Assembly (NCBI GenBank): GCA_933228895.1
Contig: OW121851.1
Coordinates: forward strand, 113,729,271 to 113,793,270
Origin: Platycnemis pennipes
Lineage: Eukaryota; Arthropoda; Insecta; Odonata; Platycnemididae
DNA: 64,000 nucleotides
Reading direction: 5' to 3'
Of the stretch, positions 12,314 to 21,549 are shown piece by piece; within the stretch, counting starts at the first letter, position 1; each line of letters starts with the position of its first letter. A model generated the notes under the pieces. The model did not search any database and was not told the origin of the DNA. It worked only from the letters and a program-made list of their open reading frames with translations. A program made the translations under genes and the position numbers.

Positions 12314-12540
12314 CCGTTCGATACATTTAACCGTACCACCTTTCTTGAGTATCAAACAGTTTGGTAAAATAAATGGAAAAGACTAATTTTCGTTCGATAA
12401 ATTTAATCATACCCTCCAGAATACCGAGTAAGTTTGGTGAAATTAACTTGTCTTGACAGAAATGACTGTGCAATTTAATGTTCCAGATGAACTGAACTTT
12501 GTAATAAAATTTATCGAAAAAAAGTTGGTGAATTCAATTT
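12314..12540. repeat. Degenerate tandem repeat, about 76-bp unit
   Basis: CGTTCGATACATTTAACC...AGTTTGGTAAAAT at 12,315 recurs as CGTTCGATAAATTTAATC...AGTTTGGTGAAAT at 12,391, a spacing of 76 bases. A third, weaker unit may start near 12,508 (TTTATCG...GTTGGTGAATT). Its identity is unknown. Confidence 0.45.
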
Positions 12541-12589
12541 TTTTCAGTGTAGAATAAAGAAAATGCTGCGTCAGCATTATGTTTGATCT

Positions 12590-12756
12590 TAACGAAATAC
12601 TCCAAGGGGTCCACAGTTAAAGGTCCCATCCGACGGAGTGAATGTTGAATTGGAATATTCTCCACACACTTAACTATGGATCGGTATGCCTCTGAAAACT
12701 GTAAATCTGCGCAGATGTTTAGACCCTGGTGCACTGGATACGATGCCACCACTCAC
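12590..12756 (-). mobile_element. SINE family A copy, minus strand
   Basis: CCAAGGGGTCC, GTCCCATCCGACGGAGT and an ATTCTCCACACA block occur in the same order as in the other minus-strand family A copies. The segment ends near a degenerate tRNA-like head (TAGACCCTGGTGCACTGG, 12,719-12,736, in plus orientation). Confidence 0.5.
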
Positions 12757-13389
12757 TTGCTCGCACTTCCCGCCAATGTATTTTTAGTGAGAGAAAATTA
12801 AATATCATACATCTCTTCATTTTTCAACAAATTTAGGGCAGTTAAATCCTCTCTTAAAGCTAACTGATCTAAGTATCAAAACATCCATGCCCAGAAAAGT
12901 GAAAATCCTTCCCAGACGGTTTTCGAACACATGATCTTGAGTTTGACATGGTAGAGATTTACCTTGTCACCACCCGAAGCCCGTATTACACAGAAAATTC
13001 ACGAATTGACACCTGAATTTCATAATTTGTTTCCGCTAATATTTAAGTGCATTCCTTTACGTGGAATTTCACTATAATACATTCTCATATCCCAAATAAT
13101 CTGAATATTTTTTTAAATCCCAAAATTCCCTATATTTTTAGTTTTTCACATGTAAATTCCCGGCCTAGCACGAAAAAACTTTCAGAAAACTAATAGGTAT
13201 GAATTGGCGAACTATCTTACAGGAATGGGATGTTACTTATGCACATGCAATCGCTTTTGTAGATCCACGAGGGGTCATACCTTCGCTTAATTCGTCTTGA
13301 ACTTTGAAGAGGGCCGATAAAGAGGGGCTCACGCTGATATTAGACATTCTAAAAAAATGCACTCCTCTTTTTCCTCTCGCATACCACCA
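12757..13389. other. Unassigned AT-rich intergenic DNA
   Basis: I see nothing supportable in this stretch. Confidence 0.5.
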
Positions 13390-13990
13390 TTAGTTCCTAA
13401 TTTAGCATGCGCCTACTTTGCCTGAAGAAGGAGCGGGAGACGCGATGGGAATTAAATTTTACGATGATGAGAAAACAACCATCCCGGCTGCTGGGACCCT
13501 CTTCGCGAGACGAGATTACGCGGATTCCAGATTGTGTGGGTGCACCACTCGCCGGGAAAGGATCACTTTCATTTACCCCGAGGGGTCCTCTGCAAATACG
13601 ATGCGCAGAACACGCAAGGCTGGGACGATAATTAGTAGCATCATGCCCGGATGCAATATCATCAAGCGGTAGCAAATAGGAGGTCCAGACGAGATAAAGG
13701 AGCTTCATTGAAGCGTGAGAGATGCGTTCCGTAAAGTTTTAACAGTGTGTCCACGTTGAGTCGACGTTTTGGAGAAGTTTGCTCGATAGTTCAGTCCACC
13801 CTGAACTCTTACTGTGAGGCGGCCGGATACGGCGGGGCTTCAAACGGTCTTTTGACCTCCATTCGTAATCCATGCTCTCGCACCGGCCTTTTAGAATACC
13901 GCAGGGGTTACGACCGATCTCTCCTATCGACTCAGCTGGGTTAAACTCCACGCTGCAGATGGATCTCGGAAGATAAAATTGACTTTTCAC
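13390..13990. other. GC-elevated block of unknown function
   Basis: The block is clearly richer in GC and CpG than its surroundings, with open frames on both strands (plus 13,407-13,672 and 13,747-13,944; minus 13,397-13,708 and 13,739-13,990). None shows a domain, and long frames on both strands are expected when stop codons are diluted by GC. It could be a decayed mobile element or a regulatory or exonic segment. Confidence 0.35.
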
Positions 13991-14044
13991 ATCCGATTAT
14001 TCTGCCAATTAAGGTAGCTTGTGAGGCACATAGAGAGGAAACTA

Positions 14045-14208
14045 AGGCTACGTTTTCATGTGGCCGTTTTTGCGTTGCGTTGCGTTGCCGCTGCGTTGTG
14101 CAGCAGGAAAATACTCCGTTTTAATGTAACCGGCAGCGCCAGCAGCAATTTCTGATTCGTGGCGCAGTGTGCGTCAACGCAAAAACGACCACATGAAAAC
14201 GTGGCTTT
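14045..14208. mobile_element. MITE with terminal inverted repeats
   Basis: The left end AAGGCTACGTTTTCATGTGG matches the inverted right end CCACATGAAAACGTGGCTTT, and the arms continue inward with CCGTTTTTGCGTTG and its inverted partner. The element is about 164 bp and non-coding. Flanks CTA and TTA are close to a 3-bp TWA target site, suggesting a PIF/Harbinger-type element; that assignment is inference. Confidence 0.65.
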
Positions 14209-14289
14209 AGTTGTTTTTTTTGGGAGGCACTCGAAAACTTTGATCATTATCGGCAATTAGGAGGGGTAGAAATGAGGGTAGACGCATTC

Positions 14290-14474
14290 ATTTTTCATGG
14301 AATGAGAAATGGTTGAGGGGTTCCCGACGTCGGCACTAACCTTCCATAAACGAGAGGCGCCAAGGGATCCGTTAATGCACCATCCGCAGGGCGGAATACT
14401 GAACTTGAAGTGCCTACAGTGCTCATATACGGTACTTTTTTTGCAATAGTGGCATTGCATTAAAAATTCCCATC
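14290..14474 (-). mobile_element. SINE family A copy, left part split by BEL/Pao
   Basis: CGACGTCGGCACTAACC, GGCGCCAAGGGATCCGTTAA and GGCGGAATACTGAACTTGAA follow the order of a minus-strand family A copy. It stops at the BEL/Pao insertion point; the tRNA-like head resumes on the other side at 20,828-20,880. Confidence 0.55.
14470..14474. repeat. Target-site duplication CCATC (left)
   Basis: CCATC immediately precedes the left LTR and is repeated exactly at 20,823-20,827 after the right LTR. Five bases is a normal duplication length for BEL/Pao integration. Confidence 0.9.
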
Positions 14475-14814
14475 TGATCACTTCCGAAGGTGAACTTCTA
14501 TCTCGAAGTGGACTGTATAATTTGCATTTACGAAAATTATTAGCGACAAAAGGTTGAGCCACGACAATTTGCCACTCACCGATCGCGTGCCCGACCGACC
14601 GATGGCTCTTCGGCAAGCAGCTGGACTCCACAGGGTTGCTTCTTTCACTTGATCCTCACTGCTCAGCGTTCACAGGTAGACTCACTTACACACTCATTCA
14701 ACATCCACTCACTAGGCACACAAACAAATGATAATCGAAAACCGAAGTCCAGTGGCACCGCCGAGTGGTGGCGCGGCTCAACCTTGACATACCATTTGAA
14801 AACACAACTGAACA
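14475..14814 (-). repeat. 3' LTR of BEL/Pao element
   Basis: A 340-bp repeat, 338 of 340 positions identical to the copy at 20,483-20,822. In element sense it begins TGTTCAGTTG and ends AGTGATCA. Confidence 0.95.
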
Positions 14815-14827
14815 TTCCCCCGCCCTT
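14815..14827 (-). promoter_or_regulatory. Polypurine tract
   Basis: In element sense AAGGGCGGGGGAA lies directly upstream of the 3' LTR, the position and composition expected for the plus-strand primer of reverse transcription. Confidence 0.8.
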
Positions 14828-15152
14828 GGAACAACGTTCCAAAAGCAACAAACCAACTAGACAATAATTATATTAATTGAGAAATAGAAAATCAAACAAT
14901 TAGGGTACTTCCCCCTTCGATGTGATCATATGATCCAAACTAACTAAATCACACAATGGGAAAGGGAAAAACATGGAAAACAAAAACCAAAAAACAAAAA
15001 GGGGAAAGGATTTATCTTCACTCCAAGGGGGCTATCAAGGAGATTTATTAGGAAGGGGAAGCCCACGGAAAGGTTCACAAATACTAATAACCAACAGTCA
15101 ACTAAATAAACAAACCTAACTTTACTACACTACCGAATCCTACTCACTAACA

Positions 15153-16145
15153 TTAATTATCTTTTATTGGTAATGGACATAAGTCCTTCACTGACCGTCT
15201 ATACACCCCCTGCTTGGTTTTAACCTCAGCGACTCTAACTAGGCCATCCGTTCCTGGGAAACAATTGCTAATTCGACCAAGTCGCCACCTACAAGGGCTA
15301 CATTTCGGGTCCTTCAATATTACTAGGTCGCCCTCCTTAATATTACTACTTTTGGTAGTCCATTTCTCTCGCCTCTGGAGAGTAATTAGATAATCGTCCT
15401 GCCATCGCCTCCAGAATGTCGCCACTACTTGTTGCAGTAAACTCCATCGCCTTCTATATCCCCCTGGACCATGCTCCGGTTCTTCAGGAAGTGTGTAAAT
15501 TGGCTCTTGCAGGAGAAAGTGGCCGGGAGTAAGAGCCTCGACATCGGTAGGATCCGTACTAACTGGAGTATTAGGTCTCGAGTTCAATACAGCTTCTATC
15601 TGAACGAGTACTGTGTAGAATTCTTCGTACGTTAGTACTTGATCGCCGAGTGATGCTGCCAAATGTCTTTTCACCGACTTTACACCGGCTTCCCATAGTC
15701 CTCCCATATGGGGGCTGCCAGGAGGTATGAATCTCCATGCGATTCCTCTATCACCCAGATACCGTTCGGCTCTACTATTGAAGTCAGCTGATGACGTTAC
15801 TTTCCTCCAAGTCGCCATCTTTCTCTGCGCCCCTACAAAATTCGTTCCATTGTCGCTATGAATTTCTGTCACGGCGCCTCTTCGAGAAATAAACCGCCTT
15901 AATGCGGCTAAGAAACAATCGGAACTCAAATCCGAGACAAGTTCCAAATGTATTGCCCTTGTTGCGAAACAAACAAACAAGCAAATATATCCATTTAATA
16001 TCTTTGCTTTGCGTATTTTTCCCATTTTTAGGGCATACGGCCCGCCAAAGTCCACGCCTGTTATGTAAAATGCATTAATTTTCTCCAATCGAGAGGGAGG
16101 TAGATTACCCATAAACTGACTGCTCTTTCGGTTTGGGGTTTGCAC
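15153..16145 (-). CDS. BEL/Pao integrase core and C-terminal domain (frame-shifted)
   Basis: This frame encodes the catalytic part of the integrase, which inserts the element's cDNA into chromosomes. The DDE residues are D32 (GVDFGGPY), D98 (IHSDNGTNFVG) and E152 (GGLWEAGVKSV). The C-terminal part from about residue 230 (YRRRWSLLQQVVATFWRRW onward) is the basic domain usual in BEL/Pao and related to DUF5641. It has no natural start: the first codon is a GTG inside the preceding frame, overlapping it by 41 bases. In the family this is one continuous polyprotein, so the separation reflects a one-base frame change near 16,115-16,130, after the zinc-binding HHCC region. Confidence 0.9.
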   Translation of the reverse strand: MQTPNRKSSQFMGNLPPSRLEKINAFYITGVDFGGPYALKMGKIRKAKILNGYICLFVCFATRAIHLELVSDLSSDCFLAALRRFISRRGAVTEIHSDNGTNFVGAQRKMATWRKVTSSADFNSRAERYLGDRGIAWRFIPPGSPHMGGLWEAGVKSVKRHLAASLGDQVLTYEEFYTVLVQIEAVLNSRPNTPVSTDPTDVEALTPGHFLLQEPIYTLPEEPEHGPGGYRRRWSLLQQVVATFWRRWQDDYLITLQRREKWTTKSSNIKEGDLVILKDPKCSPCRWRLGRISNCFPGTDGLVRVAEVKTKQGVYRRSVKDLCPLPIKDN

Positions 16146-19100
16146 GAAAGCATTTCATGCAGTGCAATATTCTCCGACGAATAACCTCTCTAGCATTTAT
16201 GATCCAAAATTTCGCCTGGATAAGGCAGTGCAAATGAAGTGACCCAGGGTGTAGGTGAACCTCATGATAATAATCAATAATCAAAGTCGTTAAATGATGA
16301 GACTTCGGAAGCAGCATTGGGTGTTTCTGGTTGAATGCAATCTTGGCATGCTTCAATCGGCCTCCAACCCTTAGGACTTCTTCCTTATCTACGAATGGGT
16401 TCAAATTTCTCAACCGACTGGGCACTACTTCTTTTCTTAATAAATCTAATTCCTTTCGAAATTCAATTCGTTGCACTAAAATTACCAAACGCACCTCTGC
16501 CTGTGCTAATTCTTCCGAAGTGAGATAACCACTATGTTTCTCCTTGGGGTGCTTACAATTATGAATGAACCGCAGGCAATATGCAGTAACTCTCTTCAAG
16601 CGTGAAAATGAGGAAAATTTCAACAACCAAGCTAGTGTATCCTGTTCTAGTACCGTATGGAGATTAATTGTTCGAGCTTCCACTTCAAGGGCATCACACT
16701 CCGTGTGGTTAGCTAGTTTTGGAGCCCTCGGCCACCCCTCCAATGGTTGACTCAGCCATAACGGGCCCGTCACCCAACTCGCGTCCTCGATAAATTGACG
16801 AGGAAGGGCTCCTCTCGATGCTATGTCACTAGGGTTAGAGTCTGATGGCACATACCGAAATTTGTTTGGAGATAATTTCTCTTGAATCAGCGTCACTCTA
16901 TTTGCAATAAAGGATTTCCAGCGGTGAGGGGACGACTTTACCCACTGAAGAGCAACCATAGAATCACTCCATACGACAACATCCGAAATTATGCAGTGAT
17001 GGTGCAATATATCTCTGGCATACTCAATAAGGTTAGTAGCTAAAACCAGGCCTAACAATTCTAATCGAGGCAGTGATATCCGCTTGATCGGTGCTACCTT
17101 TGACTTCGCTATCAGCAATGAGGTAGCAACAGTCTGATCGGCCTTCACACCTCGTAAATAAACCACCGCAGCATAGCCCCTCTCTGAACTATCCGCAAAA
17201 GCATGCAACTGCAGGTCGATTGCCGAGTCGAAATTCAAGCAACGGCGTAATTCAAATTTCGAAATGAGTGGCAACTCACTGCGGAATTGCCTCCATTTGG
17301 CAACTACTTCCTCTGGAAGAGGGTCATCCCAATCAAGTCCGCTATGCCAAAGATACTGGATGAGCCATTTTCCATAAAATGTGACAGGACTAATAAAACC
17401 AAGCGGATCGAACAAGCGGGCAACCTCCGACAATATGGTTCTTTTCGTAATATCACCAAACCCAGCAACAAACTTATACGAAAAATTATCCTTTCTAGGA
17501 TTCCAAGTCAAACCCAAAATTTCCGCGGCAGGTTGGTTTTCATATTGAAAAGTAAATACCTCCGGTTTCAGAATGCAAAACTCTGAGGGTACATTTTTTA
17601 GCAGTTCGACCTTATTGCTCAACCATTTGCGCAACTCAAAGCCTCCACGATCCAAAAGCTTCTTTAATTGACACTGCAATTTTAACCCTTCGTCGATGGT
17701 TCGAACTGAGGAAACTATGTCGTCCATATACGTATTTTCTCTAATAATTCGAGATGCAACTGGATATTCTACACCTTCATCGCATACCAATTGATGAAGT
17801 GTACGAATTGCCAAAAACGGGGCCGATTTCAGTCCATAAGTTACGGTGGTCAAGCAGTACTCTCGCAAATCCTCCTCGGGACTAAATCTCCAAAATATCC
17901 GTTGCATATCGTAATTGTCCGGATGCAGTTTAATGTTTCTATACATTTGGCGGATATCTGCGATCACCGCAACCTCATGCAATCTAAATCGTGTTAATAT
18001 ATCGATTAGATCCACTTGCAATTTGGGACCCTTATATAACACATCGTTCAATGATATGCCATTAGTGGTTTTCATTGAACAATCGAAAACCACCCTAAAT
18101 CGAGCGAATTCCTCCGTCGAGCGATAAATACAATGGTGCGGAATGTAGTAAGACAGTACCGATGGGGGACCAGATGCCTCAATCATATGGCCTTGCGTAA
18201 TGTAATCCTTCATAAATTCATTATACTTGGCTCGTAAAGCGGCGTTTTTCTTCAATCTATTTTCTAGCATATAAAATCTTTGCAGAGCTAAACCATAACT
18301 TTGTCCCAATTCTGGTATATCTGTAATAAAAGGTAGCCGAACAACATATTGTTTACATTCACGAGCTACATTTTTCTGATAGTGTTGTTCACAAGCATCA
18401 TCTTCCGGACTGCACTGGTATCTCCTCGGAGGTTCCTCATATTCCCAGAACTTTCGCACTAAACTTTCAATGCTCTCACCTAGCGTTGAGCAAAACACCT
18501 GGATTTTATTATCGATATTTTCGATTTTCCCTATCAGGCAATGACCAAAAACTGTAGGTAAAATGTCAGGTGTCCCTGCCGGCCCAATTATTGGCGCGTC
18601 AACTACCACGCGCGCAAACCATTCGGCGCCTAATAGTACATCTATCGTTTCCTCATCGTAATACCTCGGGTCCGCAAGTTTCAATCCCACAATATGCGGC
18701 CATGTTCTATTAACGACCGATATTTTCGGACACTGAGCAATATGAGGGACCACCATAGCGTTGATATCATATTTCAACGTGCTTTGGGAGGACGGCTTTA
18801 TTTTCAATCTGACCATTCCAGAGGATACTACGGCGTTATTATTTCCAAACCCGAAGATGGGCGTTCTAATTTTATTGGAATTTAGCCCTAACCGCCGAAC
18901 GCAGGATTCAGTGATAAAGGTTCCCTGACTTGCGGTGTCAAGCAAAAGTTTAATGGCACGACCTTTGCCATTAGTATCCAATACGATTGCCCTAGCAGTT
19001 GCAAGCATCACTACGGACCCCGACCGATGAGTGCAAGTTTGAAGTGTGGAAACCTCGTTAACCGGATTTTTTTTCGTCTCGCCTGAGTCCGCGCTCGCTA

Positions 19101-20385
19101 ATGGAGGGTTATGCTGTCGATACTCTGCCGTAGCATTACCTTTAGCCTCAAATTTCGAACTTGAGTTCCCACGATTGGCAAAGCAAAGCAATTCATTATG
19201 TCGCATTTTACAGTTGGGGCATGGCTGTTTGACTTCACAATCTTTTAAAAAGTGTTCTTGGCTAAAACAAACTAGACAACAACCTTTTGCTTTTACTACC
19301 CTCAGCCGAGAACCCACAGGTAATTTCAAAAACTTCCTGCATTTCTCCAATGAGTGCGACAATGAACAATTTGGGCACGATTTCTGGCTGTCCGTGTTAA
19401 CAACCATACTCGTAGATTTCCTAAACGATTGTGCTGGCTTATGGGTCCTTTTATGCAATCCAGTTTCCACCGGTAACGATGAAGATGCCTCCAAAACTTT
19501 GGCTTCCTCATTCAAAAAATCAAAAAAGGTTTGTAAAGACGGCTCTACAACGTTCAATGCTATCTTTTCCCATCGCTCTCGCAACACGGAATTGAGTTTT
19601 CGACGCAACAGAAAAATCATTAATACAGACCAACTTTCGACATTGTGGCCCACAGCGCTTAACGCACCTACATACTCAGTGATCAATGTGCAAAATTTAC
19701 GAATAGCTTGAGCTTCCCTGCTGATTGGGGTCATATCAAACAGAGCCTCCAGATAGGCATTTGTCAGCCGATTAGGATCCATATAGCGTGATTTCAAACT
19801 CTCCCACGCGACCGAATAATTTCCCGAGGACACAGGTAGGGATGAAACACACGACAATGCTTCCCCTTTAAGAACAGATTTGAGGTACAAAAATTTCTGC
19901 ACGTCACTCAAGGAAGGATTATCATGCACCGCGGATAGGTATAAATCATAAAATGCCTGCCATTGCATTAAATTACCGTTAAACTCTATCAAATCGAGTT
20001 TAGGGAGCGCTACTGCATGACTAACATTACTCTCCACGGCAGCATGATGCCCCGTTGACCTTAAGCGAGGCTCCACATCGGGGAAGTGAGTGAGGAGAAT
20101 TGCCTTCGTATTGTAGAACATCGCCTCGAACTCCTCAGTCCTCTTACGCAATTCTTTGTCCCTTTCAATCGGAGGGGACTGTTTCGCGTACAACGCAGCT
20201 AATTTTGGAATGCCCTCATTAAAATCGTCCGCAATTTTATCAACCTGGTCTGTCATAGCTCGTAATAAATTCCTCTGTTTTACATCACTCGCATTCTTTT
20301 CGAACTCTTTAGCGACATTATTGATACGAACCATCTTCGCAAGGAGAGATGCAATACGAAACTCTAAGTCGTCGATCGCCGGCAT
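16105..20385 (-). CDS. BEL/Pao gag-pol polyprotein (gag, PR, RT, RNase H, integrase zinc finger)
   Basis: A 1,426-residue frame starting at the first ATG, about 80 bases after the primer site. Gag spans about 1-330, with the DUF1759-like block near 125-300 (LPKLDLIEFNGN, then QWQAFYDLYLSA). Zinc knuckles occur near 370-383 (C-x2-C-x4-H-x4-C) and 389-401. The aspartic protease active site is LLDTASQGTF near 481-490. Reverse transcriptase covers about 740-930, with catalytic YMDD near 886-889 and an earlier Asp near 810 (VIADIRQMY). RNase H follows (AFADSS, LPRLELLG, WSDSMVALQW). The frame ends after the integrase HHCC motif (HLHPGSLHLHC...HCMKC) at a stop caused by a frame change, so core integrase would not be translated from it. 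Confidence 0.95.
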   Translation of the reverse strand: MPAIDDLEFRIASLLAKMVRINNVAKEFEKNASDVKQRNLLRAMTDQVDKIADDFNEGIPKLAALYAKQSPPIERDKELRKRTEEFEAMFYNTKAILLTHFPDVEPRLRSTGHHAAVESNVSHAVALPKLDLIEFNGNLMQWQAFYDLYLSAVHDNPSLSDVQKFLYLKSVLKGEALSCVSSLPVSSGNYSVAWESLKSRYMDPNRLTNAYLEALFDMTPISREAQAIRKFCTLITEYVGALSAVGHNVESWSVLMIFLLRRKLNSVLRERWEKIALNVVEPSLQTFFDFLNEEAKVLEASSSLPVETGLHKRTHKPAQSFRKSTSMVVNTDSQKSCPNCSLSHSLEKCRKFLKLPVGSRLRVVKAKGCCLVCFSQEHFLKDCEVKQPCPNCKMRHNELLCFANRGNSSSKFEAKGNATAEYRQHNPPLASADSGETKKNPVNEVSTLQTCTHRSGSVVMLATARAIVLDTNGKGRAIKLLLDTASQGTFITESCVRRLGLNSNKIRTPIFGFGNNNAVVSSGMVRLKIKPSSQSTLKYDINAMVVPHIAQCPKISVVNRTWPHIVGLKLADPRYYDEETIDVLLGAEWFARVVVDAPIIGPAGTPDILPTVFGHCLIGKIENIDNKIQVFCSTLGESIESLVRKFWEYEEPPRRYQCSPEDDACEQHYQKNVARECKQYVVRLPFITDIPELGQSYGLALQRFYMLENRLKKNAALRAKYNEFMKDYITQGHMIEASGPPSVLSYYIPHHCIYRSTEEFARFRVVFDCSMKTTNGISLNDVLYKGPKLQVDLIDILTRFRLHEVAVIADIRQMYRNIKLHPDNYDMQRIFWRFSPEEDLREYCLTTVTYGLKSAPFLAIRTLHQLVCDEGVEYPVASRIIRENTYMDDIVSSVRTIDEGLKLQCQLKKLLDRGGFELRKWLSNKVELLKNVPSEFCILKPEVFTFQYENQPAAEILGLTWNPRKDNFSYKFVAGFGDITKRTILSEVARLFDPLGFISPVTFYGKWLIQYLWHSGLDWDDPLPEEVVAKWRQFRSELPLISKFELRRCLNFDSAIDLQLHAFADSSERGYAAVVYLRGVKADQTVATSLLIAKSKVAPIKRISLPRLELLGLVLATNLIEYARDILHHHCIISDVVVWSDSMVALQWVKSSPHRWKSFIANRVTLIQEKLSPNKFRYVPSDSNPSDIASRGALPRQFIEDASWVTGPLWLSQPLEGWPRAPKLANHTECDALEVEARTINLHTVLEQDTLAWLLKFSSFSRLKRVTAYCLRFIHNCKHPKEKHSGYLTSEELAQAEVRLVILVQRIEFRKELDLLRKEVVPSRLRNLNPFVDKEEVLRVGGRLKHAKIAFNQKHPMLLPKSHHLTTLIIDYYHEVHLHPGSLHLHCLIQAKFWIINAREVIRRRILHCMKCFRANPKPKEQSVYG

Positions 20386-20462
20386 TTTCAGCTACCTGTT
20401 AAACCAAGCAAGGGTGAAAAACCGACCAAATCCTATCGATATCTACACTGATATTTAACGAT

Positions 20463-20480
20463 ATCCGGCCCGAAGGACCA
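20463..20480 (-). promoter_or_regulatory. Primer binding site, tRNA-Tyr type
   Basis: Two bases inside the 5' LTR the element reads TGGTCCTTCGGGCCGGAT. This is complementary to the 3' end of eukaryotic tRNA-Tyr, including CCA, with apparently one mismatch judged from memory of insect tRNA-Tyr. Confidence 0.75.
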
Positions 20481-20482
20481 TA

Positions 20483-20822
20483 TGATCACTTCCGAAGGTG
20501 AACTTCTATCTCGAAGTGGACTGTATAATTTGCATTTACGAAAATTATTAGCGACAAAAGGTTGAGCCACGACAATCTGCCACTCACCGATCGCGTGCCC
20601 GACCGACCGATGGCTCTTCGGCAAGCAGCTGGACTCCACAGGGTTGCTTCTTTCACTTGATCCTCACTGCTCAGCGTTCACAGGTAGACTCACTTACACA
20701 CTCATCCAACATCCACTCACTAGGCACACAAACAAATGATAATCGAAAACCGAAGTCCAGTGGCACCGCCGAGTGGTGGCGCGGCTCAACCTTGACATAC
20801 CATTTGAAAACACAACTGAACA
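20483..20822 (-). repeat. 5' LTR of BEL/Pao element
   Basis: This is the upstream LTR in element sense and should carry its promoter. It differs from the 3' LTR only at 20,577 and 20,706. Immediately beyond it lies the CCATC duplication (20,823-20,827). Confidence 0.95.
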
Positions 20823-20827
20823 CCATC
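20823..20827. repeat. Target-site duplication CCATC (right)
   Basis: This is an exact copy of 14,470-14,474 bordering the right LTR. Confidence 0.9.
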
Positions 20828-20880
20828 TAAGAATCGAGCTGGGACCCCCATCATGGAAAACCACTAGTTAACTCCAACCG
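20828..20880 (-). mobile_element. tRNA-like head of the SINE split by BEL/Pao
   Basis: The reverse complement has GTTAACTAGTGGTTTT (A-box-like) then GGGTCCCAGCTCGATTC (B-box-like). The edge joins the family A body left of the BEL/Pao element at the position where the 37.9-kb copy has its head, so both pieces appear to be one interrupted SINE. Confidence 0.5.
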
Positions 20881-21170
20881 CAGTGGTTAACTAGAATGGT
20901 AAACTAGATGGCCTCTATCTAGCATGTTATGACATTGACGAAGAGCAAAGAGAGATCCACAGGGGGAATTTACTTCCAGTAAGGCATATGTATTTGCACA
21001 GAACTCTAAACTATGTTACTGAATCTTGATAGAATAAAATTATTGGAAGAATAACCACCTCCACTGCTAGGTTGGGAATGCAAGGTTATGGCGGCTTAAA
21101 TGACATTGCCTACTGAAAGAGAGTAGAAAGGAGATAGCTAGGGGGAAGGACTGGTCGCCAGTGCGGCAGA
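20881..21170. other. Unassigned intergenic DNA
   Basis: No feature is supported beyond repeated TTAACTAG-like motifs at 20,866-20,910, next to the SINE head. Confidence 0.4.
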
Positions 21171-21196
21171 GTCATACATCTACATAATAACCTGCG
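21171..21196 (-). repeat. Short CR1-like 3' tail scrap
   Basis: CATACATCTACATAATAACC matches the very end of the CR1-like 3' tail seen at 28,881, 42,380 and elsewhere. It is only about 26 bases and could be a remnant. Confidence 0.35.
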
Positions 21197-21225
21197 GGTT
21201 AAACTACAGGTTAAACGTAAACACT

Positions 21226-21549
21226 TCATTTTTTCAAACTACTCCCACCAGCTGCTGGCTGGAAAATCTCCTGTACCGGAACCCCACTTCTTCTTATGCA
21301 GCTTCCGCAGCTCGTTGTTGACGTGTGGTTGTGCCTCTTCCTTTGCACTTCCTCGGTCGTCGGGTGGAAATCCGCCGATAACTCCTCGAATGCCTTATTT
21401 TTAAAATGTCTATTGCGATAATCTTTGTGACACACACCCCATACCGTCGTCGGCAGCCCTTTAATCTTATCTATTAGCACGCTCACTTCTTCTTTCTTCC
21501 ACTTCTTAAAGCTAACACCCTTTTTACTCGACTGCGGCTCCATGCTCAT
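21226..21549 (-). pseudogene. MADF/Myb-SANT-like DNA-binding domain gene fragment
   Basis: The 107-codon frame starts at an ATG and encodes FKKWKKEEVSVLIDKIKGLP, a tryptophan in TTVWGV, then KDYRNRHFKNKAFEELSADF. This is the three-tryptophan-like helical pattern of MADF domains, which bind DNA. After about residue 70 (EEVQRK) the expected continuation moves to another frame, where NNELRKLHKKK and FPASSWW can be read, so the gene carries a frameshift. MADF proteins are common as host transcription factors and as the accessory protein of PIF/Harbinger transposons. The latter source fits this repeat-rich setting but no matching DDE transposase is seen nearby. Confidence 0.6.

Larger units (their letters stand above)
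14475..20822 (-). mobile_element. BEL/Pao LTR retrotransposon, 6,348 bp
   Basis: A near-complete element lies on the minus strand. Two 340-bp LTRs with TG...CA termini flank it. A tRNA-Tyr-type primer binding site follows the 5' LTR, gag-pol fills the interior, and a polypurine tract precedes the 3' LTR. Domain order (gag, zinc knuckles, aspartic protease, reverse transcriptase, RNase H, integrase) is that of BEL/Pao. LTRs differ at only two positions (14,569/20,577 and 14,698/20,706), so insertion is recent. A frameshift at the RNase H/integrase junction probably disables this copy. It interrupts a SINE of family A. Confidence 0.95.

Noticed and set aside
19046..19711. 221-codon plus frame opposite gag
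   Set aside because: Antisense shadow of the BEL/Pao gag-pol coding region.
14475..20822. Endogenous retrovirus with an envelope gene
   Set aside because: No open frame with envelope features lies between integrase and the 3' LTR; the 338-bp gap is non-coding.
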